Below, in pieces: positions 1 to 6,116 of a stretch of 20,257 nt of DNA. The translations under genes were made by a program, and so were the position numbers. Below the pieces are notes generated by a model. It saw nothing but the letters and a program-made list of their open reading frames with translations, had not been told where the DNA came from and did not search any database. The stretch's first letter is position 1. Every line of letters starts with the position of its first letter. Source of the DNA: a virus; IMG/VR virus record IMGVR_UViG_3300010885_041448, positions 1 to 20,257 of that record. The stretch is one strand, 5' to 3'.

Positions 1-113
1 GGAATGCCACGGAAATCCTTGCCGTACTTGTCCTTGATGAACTGGCCGCGAGAAGCTTTTTGGCCCTCAAGGTCTTCCAGCAGGAAATCAGTGAATATAT
101 CTAGTAAGCGCAT
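1..113 (-). CDS. Partial unknown protein, N-terminal 37 residues only
   Basis: A leftward reading frame starts with ATG at 113-111 and runs off the left edge. The visible start reads MRLLDIFTDFLLEDLEGQ and continues without a stop. An in-frame TAA lies two codons upstream (119-117), so the start cannot lie further out in this frame. No clear Shine-Dalgarno is seen; the upstream bases are A/T rich (TAAATAAATCC). The family is not recognised. The N-terminus is hydrophobic and acidic and contains LLE, which fits the L-x-E or I-x-E pattern of T4 prohead protease sites, but this is only suggestive. It is divergent from the DnaE-like gene at 249. Confidence 0.55.
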   Translation of the reverse strand, partial: MRLLDIFTDFLLEDLEGQKASRGQFIKDKYGKDFRGI

Positions 114-248
114 GGATTTATTTACCATTCTCACATCCTAAATTTATTTCAGAAAAAATCTGTCGTCATCGATCCCAGCACGGTTAAGTAATTCATGCTC
201 CCTTATCGGCGGCATCATTCACACTTGGCACAAAAGAGGCACATAAAC
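114..248. other. Divergent intergenic region
   Basis: These 135 bases separate the leftward edge gene from the rightward DnaE-like gene. The stretch is A/T rich at 114-160 and includes a small stem CAGA/TCTG at 150-162. No good -35/-10 pair of the TTGACAG family found downstream is present, and no exact TATAAATA octamer. The promoter of the DnaE-like gene is therefore not identified. An in-frame ATG at 195 would extend that gene by 18 residues but has no ribosome binding site. Confidence 0.4.
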
Positions 249-2012
249 ATGACAACCACAGTGAACATACAACGCACTAATTGGATAGAACTAAGCAAGA
301 GATTCGTAAGAGACATACCCGAGGACGAGGCTTACGATCGGAGATTAGCTGAAGAGCTTGAGATAATAAGCGAGCAGAACTTCACCAAGCACTTCATCAG
401 AGTGCTTGACGTCCTTGAACTTACCAGAGACATACCACACATAACCCGAGGCAGCGCAGGCAGCAGCCTGGTCTGTTATCTGCTGGGAATCACTGACGTG
501 GATCCTGTCAAAGAGCGCATACCTCTGGCACGATTCCTCAACCCGTTCAGAGACGATCTACCAGACGTTGACATAGATTTCCCCTACTACTACCACAAGG
601 AAGTCATGGAGCGCATCTACAAGAAGTGGCCGGGCAAGAGCGCACGCCTCAGCAACTACGTGCGATTTCGTGAACGCACGGCACAGAAAGAAAGCCTCAA
701 GCGCATCACTGGCCACAAGGGCAAGATTGGCGGCAGCCAGGACATTGCCAAGCTGGTGCCCAAGCATCAGCAGGAGGAATGGCGCAAGCTCACTGCCAAG
801 CTCATTGGCAAGAAGCGCTGCATCAGCAAGCATCCAGGAGGCATAGTGGTGTTTGATCGCGCACCGCCTGCCAGCTTGATACGGCAGGACAACCAGATAC
901 TGTTGGACAAGCATGAGTGCGAGGACCTAGCATTCCTCAAGATAGACGTGCTCAGCAATCGAGGCTTGGCACAGCTCATTGACATCAGCGGTCGCCATCC
1001 CATGGACTATCCCGAAGAGGATGAGGCCACAGCAGAGCTGCTGTCACGCGGCGACACTCTGGGCGTGTGCCAGGGCGAGAGTCCAGTGATGCGCAGGACC
1101 CTGCGAGCGCTCAAAGTCAAGAACAAGCGTGACCTAACCATAGCCACAGCGCTGATACGTCCTGCGGCCATGACCGGTCGCACCAAGGGCGTGTTCTTCA
1201 GAGATCTCATGAGCAATGATGCGCCCTATGGTGATCTCAAGTATGAGAACGGCTTGATCTTTGATGAGGATGCCATAGACATGATCATGACAGAGCTGGG
1301 CTGCGATGCCTACACAGCTGACATGTATCGCAGAGGCTTCATCAAGGGCAACGAGGAACTGTGCTTGGACTTCCTGCAGAGGATCGGCACCAGTCCACGC
1401 AAGGCACAGATCATGGAGCTGTTTGGCAACATGGGCGGGTTTGGACTGTGCAAGGCACATGCCATCAACCTGGCCAACCTGATCTGGGGCTTGGCCTACG
1501 AGAAGGTGCACAACCCACAGGCGTTCTGGCTGAGCACGCTGGAGAACAACAACAGCATGTACAGGCCCTGGGTGCACATGGAGCAGGCCAAGGCAGTGGG
1601 CTGGCACATCGAAGGCAACAAGCGACCATGGCGAGTGGATGGCAACACCCTGCGCAACAGTGACTGGCAGGTTCCCATATTTGACAGCCACGCTGATCAG
1701 ATGCGTAAGCGAGGCTTTTGGACGCATGACGAGTTCATGCCCGGCTGTTACAGCACGGAACTGGGCAGGACCATCACGTTTTCTGGCTTGGTGGCTGCAC
1801 ATCGCATGTATTGCCGCGGCTGGGTCAAGGGCAAGAAGGACTACATCACCTTCTGCACGCTGGGCACGGATCGTCGAGAGTTCCACGAGCTGATCTTCCC
1901 CTGCGGTGTACCTCTGGGCAGGTTTGACATGGTGGAAGGTGTGGGCGAGATCGACATCAGAGACAACAATCGCACCGTCAGGGTCACTAAATGGAGCTGT
2001 AAGCGACTATAA
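249..2012 (+). CDS. dnaE: DnaE-like family C DNA polymerase, PHP-less, short
   Basis: A 587-residue protein resembling the polymerase core of bacterial DNA polymerase III alpha. Palm motifs are clear: RGSAGSS near 67-73 (nucleotide-binding GS), then LGITDVDP, RFLNPF and PDVDIDF at 105-111, giving the two metal aspartates D108 and D110. The third fits D233 in KIDVL (bacterial KFDFLG). KHPGG near 194 matches KHAGG. A fingers segment KAHAINLANLIWGLAYEKVH matches the bacterial KSHAAAYALISYQTAYLKAH region, and an OB-like stretch starts at TITFSGLVAAHR. The N-terminal PHP domain, a recognisable tandem HhH region and the beta-clamp peptide are missing; bacterial alpha is about 1100-1200 residues. 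The ATG at 249 is chosen because AGAGG lies 9 bases upstream; ATG 195 lacks a site. All three catalytic acids are present, so it may be active. Its role beside a family B polymerase (repair, priming extension or bypass) is unknown. Confidence 0.85.
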   Translation: MTTTVNIQRTNWIELSKRFVRDIPEDEAYDRRLAEELEIISEQNFTKHFIRVLDVLELTRDIPHITRGSAGSSLVCYLLGITDVDPVKERIPLARFLNPFRDDLPDVDIDFPYYYHKEVMERIYKKWPGKSARLSNYVRFRERTAQKESLKRITGHKGKIGGSQDIAKLVPKHQQEEWRKLTAKLIGKKRCISKHPGGIVVFDRAPPASLIRQDNQILLDKHECEDLAFLKIDVLSNRGLAQLIDISGRHPMDYPEEDEATAELLSRGDTLGVCQGESPVMRRTLRALKVKNKRDLTIATALIRPAAMTGRTKGVFFRDLMSNDAPYGDLKYENGLIFDEDAIDMIMTELGCDAYTADMYRRGFIKGNEELCLDFLQRIGTSPRKAQIMELFGNMGGFGLCKAHAINLANLIWGLAYEKVHNPQAFWLSTLENNNSMYRPWVHMEQAKAVGWHIEGNKRPWRVDGNTLRNSDWQVPIFDSHADQMRKRGFWTHDEFMPGCYSTELGRTITFSGLVAAHRMYCRGWVKGKKDYITFCTLGTDRREFHELIFPCGVPLGRFDMVEGVGEIDIRDNNRTVRVTKWSCKRL

Positions 2013-2018
2013 TAGTGG

Positions 2019-2046
2019 TTGACAGGCTGTGCGTCTGTGCTATTGT
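2019..2046 (+). promoter_or_regulatory. Early-type sigma70 promoter P1
   Basis: TTGACA at 2019-2024, 16-base spacer, extended -10 TGCTATTGT with hexamer TATTGT at 2041-2046. It is one of five closely similar promoters on this strand. It lies 6 bases after the DnaE-like stop codon and 33 bases before the next start. The dyad seen in P3 and P4 is only partly kept here (ACAG at 2022-2025, CTGT at 2035-2038). Confidence 0.8.
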
Positions 2047-2079
2047 AAAGCTGAGATAAACAGTAGCACAGGAGCCAGC

Positions 2080-2310
2080 ATGTCAACCAAAGTACACACT
2101 TTCAAAAACACCAGCTTCCAAGAATGGAAAGATATGGTAATGCTGGAGTTCAGCAAGCGCAAGATGCTGCCTCTGGAATTGCACCCCAAGCGCCACCTGC
2201 ATGGTTACGAAGCTGGCGATACTCCATACAGCTGGGTAGACTTCTTGGTGCGGCAGGAAGGATTCAAGAAGCGCACACTGGACATGAAGCGCGACAATCC
2301 GGGCATCTGA
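2080..2310 (+). CDS. Unknown 76-aa protein
   Basis: Starts MSTKVHTFKNTSFQEWKD. ATG 2080 is chosen because AGGAG at 2069-2073 is well spaced and because promoter P1 would start RNA after the upstream in-frame ATG at 2029. The protein is basic (many K, R and H, including KRHLHGYEAG) and contains SFQEWKDMVM and YSWVDFLVRQ. It has no membrane segment or signal peptide. The family is not recognised. It is the first gene behind P1 and is followed after 2 bases by another small gene, as in a short early operon. An early host-takeover role is plausible from position alone. Confidence 0.75.
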   Translation: MSTKVHTFKNTSFQEWKDMVMLEFSKRKMLPLELHPKRHLHGYEAGDTPYSWVDFLVRQEGFKKRTLDMKRDNPGI

Positions 2311-2312
2311 GC

Positions 2313-2507
2313 ATGAGCAAGCCAGATCCCAATCTCTGGAACATCAGCCACAGCTGGACACAGCCTTGGCGCGGCGCACACTGGACTGATGAGCTGGACC
2401 AGATGCAGCTGATCATGATCGCCATGAATCTCATGGAGTGTGATGCCGAAGCCAGCGACTGTGCAGAAGCACAAGAGATGCTGGCTGGCATTGGGATCCG
2501 CTGCTGA
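2313..2507 (+). CDS. Unknown 64-aa protein
   Basis: Starts MSKPDPNLWNISHSW two bases after the previous stop and ends TGA overlapping the next ATG (TGATG). It is Trp rich near the N-terminus (W in NLWN, HSW, QPW, AHW) and continues as an acidic helix with LDQMQLIMIAMNLMECDAEASDCAEAQ. There is no clear Shine-Dalgarno, so translational coupling is likely. A longer frame opening at 2124 exists, but it would overlap the whole preceding gene. The family is not recognised. Confidence 0.6.
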   Translation: MSKPDPNLWNISHSWTQPWRGAHWTDELDQMQLIMIAMNLMECDAEASDCAEAQEMLAGIGIRC

Positions 2508-2719
2508 TGACAGAACGCAACGCTCGCAGGGCAGAGATCACCAGAGATTTTGACAGCATGGAACGTGTGTTCTACTGGGTCAAATGCTGGGATCTCACTG
2601 CGGACGAGCTAGAGCTACAGCGCATGGCTTTTCGCACCCTGGAAGATGCCCGAGAATTCGCAGAATCCTGGCAAAATCGCAGCGAAAATGCCGAGATCTC
2701 CGGCGTAGATATCGGTTGA
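2507..2719 (+). CDS. Unknown 70-aa protein
   Basis: ATG shares its A with the stop of the preceding gene. Starts MTERNARRAEITRDFDSM and contains VFYWVKCWDLTADELELQRMAFRTLEDAREFAESW, which looks like a small alpha/beta fold with an acidic helix. The TGA stop (2717-2719) lies inside the TTGACA box of promoter P2. The family is not recognised. It is probably the last gene of the P1 unit. Confidence 0.65.
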   Translation: MTERNARRAEITRDFDSMERVFYWVKCWDLTADELELQRMAFRTLEDAREFAESWQNRSENAEISGVDIG

Positions 2720-2743
2720 CAGTGCCCGTAGATGTGCTAATGT
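2716..2743 (+). promoter_or_regulatory. Early-type sigma70 promoter P2
   Basis: TTGACA at 2716-2721 overlaps the stop of the previous gene, with a 16-base spacer and extended -10 TGCTAATGT (TAATGT at 2738-2743). It shares the TTGACAG and TGTGCTA blocks with P1. The spacer dyad is mostly lost here (only ACA/TGT remain). Confidence 0.8.
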
Positions 2744-2772
2744 ATGGGTACACACAGAGCTAGGAGCACAGC

Positions 2773-2865
2773 ATGCAAGAGAGCCAAGTAGATCGAGAAA
2801 TCCGTGAATGCCTAGAACGCATTGACGCCCTCCTCAACAAGATCTTGGAGAAGCTCAATGCCTAA
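2773..2865 (+). CDS. Predicted 30-aa micro-protein
   Basis: A short frame starting MQESQVDREIRECLER and ending KLNA then TAA. AGGAG at 2762-2766 sits 6 bases before the ATG, and P2 ends 29 bases upstream, so the transcription and translation signals are both as good as those of neighbouring genes. The peptide is one amphipathic helix with hydrophobic residues at heptad spacing (I, L, I, L, L, I, L). It overlaps the next gene by 8 bases. It may act as a leader for coupled translation of the DUF1281-like gene or as a small early protein; the function is unknown. Confidence 0.55.
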   Translation: MQESQVDREIRECLERIDALLNKILEKLNA

Positions 2866-3454
2866 TTGGTGCGATAATTTTGCTGAATTCCGCCACGAAG
2901 ATCCCACACAGGTGCAACGAGTGCTGGCAGCCTACAAGGCCGGCAAGCTGTTTGGTGAGTTCGCACCGTGCCCTCCAGAGCTGTTGGAGCATGATGCTCC
3001 AGCACGTGGCGGAGATGAGCGTGCGGCTCAGTTCATCGACAAGTATGGTGCCAAGGATTGGTACGATTGGTGCGTGTCCAACTGGGGCACCAAGTGGGAC
3101 ATAGGTGAGCAGGAATGGGATCTGGGAGACCTCGAACCAGACAGCACAATGGTGGGCATCAGCTTCCAGACTGCCTGGGCACCTCCCGTGGAATTCTATC
3201 GCACCATGACTGATGATTTTGGTTTTGACATCACTGCCTATTACCTCGAAGAAGGCATGAGCTTTGCTGGCAAGTACACCAGCGAGCACGACGATGATGC
3301 CCATGAGTTTTCTGATCGTGAAGATCTGGCGAACATACCCGAGGACATCCGTGAACACTGGGACCTCGACAGCATCATGGACAGTCGTGAAGAATGGGAT
3401 GCTGAGAACGCAGAGCCAGAGGAAGACACTGACAGCGAGGAACCACAGGGTTGA
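2858..3454 (+). CDS. DUF1281/YubB-like ferredoxin-fold protein, acidic tail
   Basis: The 198-residue protein opens MPNWCDNFAEF, the hallmark start of the DUF1281/YubB (Api92-like) family found on plasmids and phages. The conserved Trp-rich middle (WYDWCVSNWGTKWDI) and FQTAWAPPVEFYRTM fit the same family. The last 60 or so residues are very acidic (EHDDDAHEFSDRED and a final EEDTDSEEPQG). ATG 2858 follows GGAG at 2846-2849; starting further upstream would replace the family's MPNWC opening. Biochemical function is not known for the family. An early or anti-host role is only inferred from its P2 promoter. Confidence 0.8.
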   Translation: MPNWCDNFAEFRHEDPTQVQRVLAAYKAGKLFGEFAPCPPELLEHDAPARGGDERAAQFIDKYGAKDWYDWCVSNWGTKWDIGEQEWDLGDLEPDSTMVGISFQTAWAPPVEFYRTMTDDFGFDITAYYLEEGMSFAGKYTSEHDDDAHEFSDREDLANIPEDIREHWDLDSIMDSREEWDAENAEPEEDTDSEEPQG

Positions 3455-3478
3455 CAGATTGCCAATCTGTGTTAGTGT
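3451..3478 (+). promoter_or_regulatory. Early-type promoter P3 with perfect spacer dyad
   Basis: TTGACA at 3451-3456 overlaps the stop of the DUF1281-like gene, with a 16-base spacer and TAGTGT at 3473-3478. The 17 bases at 3454-3470 (ACAGATTGCCAATCTGT) are a perfect inverted repeat with 8-bp arms around one central base, running from inside the -35 box to just before the -10 extension. A protein bound there would block RNA polymerase, so it is a candidate operator. Confidence 0.8.
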
Positions 3479-3507
3479 AAGCTATGAAACAGAGCGGAGC
3501 ACAGGTC

Positions 3508-4290
3508 ATGTATGCAGATGTTACCAGCAAACCCATCATCGCTCCCGTATTGGCCACAGAGCTGATCACTGCTGCTTGGCAGCTGTATCGTGCTCAGGGC
3601 TGGGCTGACCGTGCCTATCGCAGCGTGGTCACAGAACCAATCTATGCTGTGCAGAACATCCCTGAGCAGAACGTGCATACAGGTGACATAATCGTGTCCA
3701 GCCTGTACGAGACAGTGCTCAGCAATGCCATAGCTGTGCACCAGTCTACAGCAGACATTCCTCTGGACAATGCCATTGAGCTGGTTGTAACAGATGAGAT
3801 CCGCAGCCAAGCCGCAGCTGATCGCGAAACAGTGATCAATGACAACGTGCTGCGGACCCTGCAGGATGACAAGAACGATTTCCGTGCCAAAGTAGCTGAG
3901 CTGCTGCAGGCTGATCTCATACGCTATCAAGACCTCAAGACTCTGGCCTACATCACCACCATGGCCGACACTGTGCGTGCCAAGGCCGAAAGCGATACAC
4001 TGTTTGACCATGCCCGAGATGCGGTGCTGGCCCCAGTTGATCACACCGTGGATGTCACGGTGCAGATACTCAGCGCTAGATACAACCAGAATTGGAGCAC
4101 CTACAACCACAGTGCTATCACGGACGACGGCTGCGTGGTCAGCTTCTTCCAGAAGACACGACTGGAACCCATGCATCGTGCACGGATCACTGCCAAGGTC
4201 AAGGCGCACGGGCGCGTTTGGAACCGTCCTAACCTGGCAGAAACTCGCCTAAATTACGTGAAAATTGTCAATGATCTCAAACGTAAATGA
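3508..4290 (+). CDS. Unknown 260-aa early protein
   Basis: Starts MYADVTSKPIIAPVLATE. The upstream in-frame ATG at 3484 lies at about the expected transcription start of P3, so ATG 3508, preceded by CGGAG at 3495-3499, is preferred. The middle is helical and charged. The C-terminal 70 residues (ARYNQNWSTYNHSAITDDG, then RARITAKVKAHGRVW, then LNYVKIV) look like a small beta domain. In my recollection, short segments of the form T-x-K-V-K-x-H-G ... L-x-x-V-K-I occur at the ends of various phage proteins, some linked to single-stranded DNA, but this is not firm. No signal peptide or membrane segment. It is the only gene behind P3. Confidence 0.8.
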   Translation: MYADVTSKPIIAPVLATELITAAWQLYRAQGWADRAYRSVVTEPIYAVQNIPEQNVHTGDIIVSSLYETVLSNAIAVHQSTADIPLDNAIELVVTDEIRSQAAADRETVINDNVLRTLQDDKNDFRAKVAELLQADLIRYQDLKTLAYITTMADTVRAKAESDTLFDHARDAVLAPVDHTVDVTVQILSARYNQNWSTYNHSAITDDGCVVSFFQKTRLEPMHRARITAKVKAHGRVWNRPNLAETRLNYVKIVNDLKRK

Positions 4291-4294
4291 GTGG

Positions 4295-4322
4295 TTGACA
4301 GGCTGCTAGCCTGTGCTATGTT
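4295..4322 (+). promoter_or_regulatory. Early-type promoter P4 with perfect spacer dyad
   Basis: TTGACA at 4295-4300, 16-base spacer, TATGTT at 4317-4322 with TG extension. Bases 4298-4314 (ACAGGCTGCTAGCCTGT) form a 7-bp-arm inverted repeat at the same offset from the -35 box as in P3, though the arm sequence differs in the middle. Drives the 65-aa/123-aa pair. Confidence 0.8.
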
Positions 4323-4355
4323 ATAGCTATAAATAACGTCAGAGATGAGGTTAGC

Positions 4356-4553
4356 ATGAAGATCACAGAAGTCACCCAACCCAGCGATCAGCGCTTGTTT
4401 GAAGAGCTAGACAAGGGCAATGACACTGGTTATGCTACCGCTGATCTGGTCAAGGTCGTGCGCCAGCATCAGAGCGGGCAGTGGAGCGAACCCATGACAG
4501 CTGACCAAGTCACAGAACATCTGAGGAAGCTGATCGGTGCAAGTACGGTTTGA
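4356..4553 (+). CDS. Small 65-aa protein, possible partner of the next gene
   Basis: Starts MKITEVTQPSDQRLFEEL with GATGAGG upstream at 4344-4350. The protein is acidic and helical (TADLVKVVRQHQSGQWSEPMTADQVTEHLRKLI). It overlaps the RelE-like 123-aa gene by 17 bases in another frame. This order, a short protein directly overlapping a RelE-like protein behind an operator-bearing promoter, resembles a toxin-antitoxin pair, but no antitoxin DNA-binding domain is recognised. The N-terminal MKITEV also resembles the short acidic starts of other proteins here. Confidence 0.65.
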   Translation: MKITEVTQPSDQRLFEELDKGNDTGYATADLVKVVRQHQSGQWSEPMTADQVTEHLRKLIGASTV

Positions 4554-4908
4554 GATCTGTCCTCTGTTCACCGAGACCTTTGCCAATCATCCTGAAGTGT
4601 TGGACAAGATCACTGCCTTCATGGCAGCCAAGACTCGTGATCCTCTGGCAGCGTTCGGCGGTGGCGACACGCAGTTCAGCAGCAAGGTGCCGCTGGGTAT
4701 AGCGGTTCCCAAGCTAAGGCATGCCAATCTCAGCAATGACATCAGGTTGTTCTATACCATAGGTGGCCGAGATCCCACGGTGTTCAAGCTATACGCAGTG
4801 TATTCGCATGACGAGAGCGGCACTGGCCAGCCTGCCAACATCAAGCGCCAGAAAAGCTTTGGCAAGCAGATGGCCAACCAAGCGTTTGAACCCTTGCACA
4901 AGAAATAA
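4537..4908 (+). CDS. RelE/ParE-fold-like 123-aa protein (tentative)
   Basis: Begins with GTG 4537 (MQVRFEICPLFTETFANHP) and GAGGA at 4523-4527. An N-terminal beta strand, helices (EVLDKITAFMAAKTRD) and then SNDIRLFYTIGG, DPTVFKLYAVYSHDE give the order strand-helix-helix-strands typical of RelE/ParE-type proteins, where LRHxxL...RLxY and a final hydrophobic strand form the core. The usual C-terminal catalytic H/Y of RelE is replaced by SHDESGTGQ followed by a basic tail (NIKRQKSFGKQ). The function is therefore uncertain: mRNA interferase, toxin remnant or unrelated fold. Expressed with the 65-aa gene from P4. Confidence 0.7.
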   Translation: MQVRFEICPLFTETFANHPEVLDKITAFMAAKTRDPLAAFGGGDTQFSSKVPLGIAVPKLRHANLSNDIRLFYTIGGRDPTVFKLYAVYSHDESGTGQPANIKRQKSFGKQMANQAFEPLHKK

Positions 4909-4913
4909 ACCAG

Positions 4914-4942
4914 TTGACAGCGTCCATTTAACATGCTAGTGT
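4914..4942 (+). promoter_or_regulatory. Early-type sigma70 promoter P5
   Basis: TTGACA at 4914-4919, 17-base spacer (one longer than in P1-P4), extended -10 TGCTAGTGT with hexamer TAGTGT at 4937-4942. Lies 5 bases after the previous stop. It lacks the strong dyad of P3 and P4. Drives the HAD gene and the two SDR genes. Confidence 0.8.
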
Positions 4943-4971
4943 AAAGCATGAAAAACACACAGGGACCAAAC

Positions 4972-5562
4972 ATGTCAAACAAGGTAATCGTAACTGACGC
5001 AGATGGCGTCTTGCTCAACTGGGAATGGGCCTTTGAAGTCTGGATGGAAGAGCACGGACACAAGCTGCAGCCAGACCATGCAGGTGCTTATGACATGGGA
5101 CTGCGCTATGGCATCAGCAAGGAAGATACCAAGAAGCTGATCAAGCTATTCAACGAGAGCGCTGCCATCGGATTCCTACCTGCGCTGCGCGATGCTACAT
5201 ACTACGTGAAGATGCTGCACGAAAAGCACGGCTACGTTTTCGATGTAGTGACCAGCCTCAGCACCAATCCCTATGCCCAGAAGCTGCGCAAGAAGAACCT
5301 GCGCAAGCTGTTTGGCGAGACTGCATTTCGCAAGTTCAAGTTCCTGACCACCGGCGGTGACAAGGATGCTGCGCTGCTGCCCTACAAGGACAGTGGTCTT
5401 TGGTGGATCGAGGACAAGATCGAAAATGCCGAGCTGGGACACAGCCTTGGCATGAAGAGCTTGCTAATGGCACATGGTCACAATTACACTTATGCTCATG
5501 ATGACATCCGGGTGGTCAAGGATTGGTCCGAGATCTACGAGATCATCTTAGCGAGCGAGTGA
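4972..5562 (+). CDS. HAD-superfamily hydrolase
   Basis: A 196-residue protein starting MSNKVIVTDADGVLLNWEWA. DADGV (D9, D11) is HAD motif I, with nucleophile and acid/base aspartates. VVTSLS near residue 100 fits motif II (T/S). WWIEDKIENAELG near 150 fits motif IV with acidic residues. A helical cap lies between motifs I and II. The likely reaction is phosphate ester hydrolysis; the substrate could be a nucleotide or a sugar phosphate and cannot be told from the sequence. ATG 4972 is preferred because the in-frame ATG 4948 is at the expected RNA start of P5. The stop overlaps the next ATG (TGATG). Confidence 0.85.
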   Translation: MSNKVIVTDADGVLLNWEWAFEVWMEEHGHKLQPDHAGAYDMGLRYGISKEDTKKLIKLFNESAAIGFLPALRDATYYVKMLHEKHGYVFDVVTSLSTNPYAQKLRKKNLRKLFGETAFRKFKFLTTGGDKDAALLPYKDSGLWWIEDKIENAELGHSLGMKSLLMAHGHNYTYAHDDIRVVKDWSEIYEIILASE

Positions 5563-6113
5563 TGCGAGTTGCCATAACTGGCCATACCAAGGGTATAGGA
5601 GCTGCACTGCACGCTTGGTTGTCATCTCAGGACCACGAAGTCCTTGGATTTAGCCGTGCTACGGGGCATGATATATCAGATGATGCTGTGCAAAAACAGC
5701 TGATAACCTTGGCATCTGGCTGTGATTTGTTCATCAACAATGCGTTTGCTGGATCAGCCCAGAGCAGCCTGCTGTTCAAGTTCTGGCACCAATGGAACCA
5801 ATCAGATCAAGGCAAGATGATCATTAATATAGGCAGCAGAGCCGCAGTTGATTATCGTAAGCGTGTCAAACCCATGCTCTATGACATGCACAAGCTTGGA
5901 CTGCGCGAACTGTCTGGTGATCTAGCCAGCCGTCCTGGTAACGTTCGAGTGTGTCATCTCACCATAGGCTATGTTGATGTCCTGTCCACCAAGCTCAAGG
6001 ACGTTCCCAAGCTAGATATAGATCCCGTGCTGCGCTGTGTGGAATTCATGCTTGCGATGCCTGAGCCTGTGCAGATTAGAGATCTGTTTTGCGAGGTTAA
6101 ATTAAAGATATAG
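5562..6113 (+). CDS. Short-chain dehydrogenase/reductase 1
   Basis: The 183-residue SDR starts MRVAITGHTKGIGAALHAWL. TGHTKGIG is the cofactor-binding TGxxxGIG loop; LFINNAF is the NNAG-type strand; IINIGSRAAV supplies the catalytic serine and YDMHK the Tyr and Lys of YxxxK. It is shorter than classical SDRs (about 250 residues), with reduced substrate-binding regions. An NAD(P)-dependent oxidation or reduction is expected; the substrate is unknown. Start overlaps the HAD stop (TGATG). It is followed after 3 bases by a paralogue, and both are probably read from P5. Confidence 0.88.
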   Translation: MRVAITGHTKGIGAALHAWLSSQDHEVLGFSRATGHDISDDAVQKQLITLASGCDLFINNAFAGSAQSSLLFKFWHQWNQSDQGKMIINIGSRAAVDYRKRVKPMLYDMHKLGLRELSGDLASRPGNVRVCHLTIGYVDVLSTKLKDVPKLDIDPVLRCVEFMLAMPEPVQIRDLFCEVKLKI

Positions 6114-6116
6114 ATC

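Noticed and set aside
195-248. Upstream start (ATG 195) for the DnaE-like gene
   Set aside because: No ribosome binding site, and the extra residues (MLPYRRHHSHLAQ...) are unlike polymerase sequence; ATG 249 has AGAGG.
1134-1886. 250-aa open frame on the minus strand inside the DnaE-like gene
   Set aside because: Antisense shadow; the rightward frame has clear polymerase motifs and the minus frame has no ribosome site or family features.
3454-3470. LexA (SOS) box in promoter P3
   Set aside because: The half-site order is ACAG...CTGT, the reverse of LexA's CTGT...ACAG, and spacing differs.
3472-4209. 245-aa minus-strand frame opposite the 260-aa early gene
   Set aside because: Shadow frame with Cys/His-rich random composition; P3 and a Shine-Dalgarno support the rightward frame.
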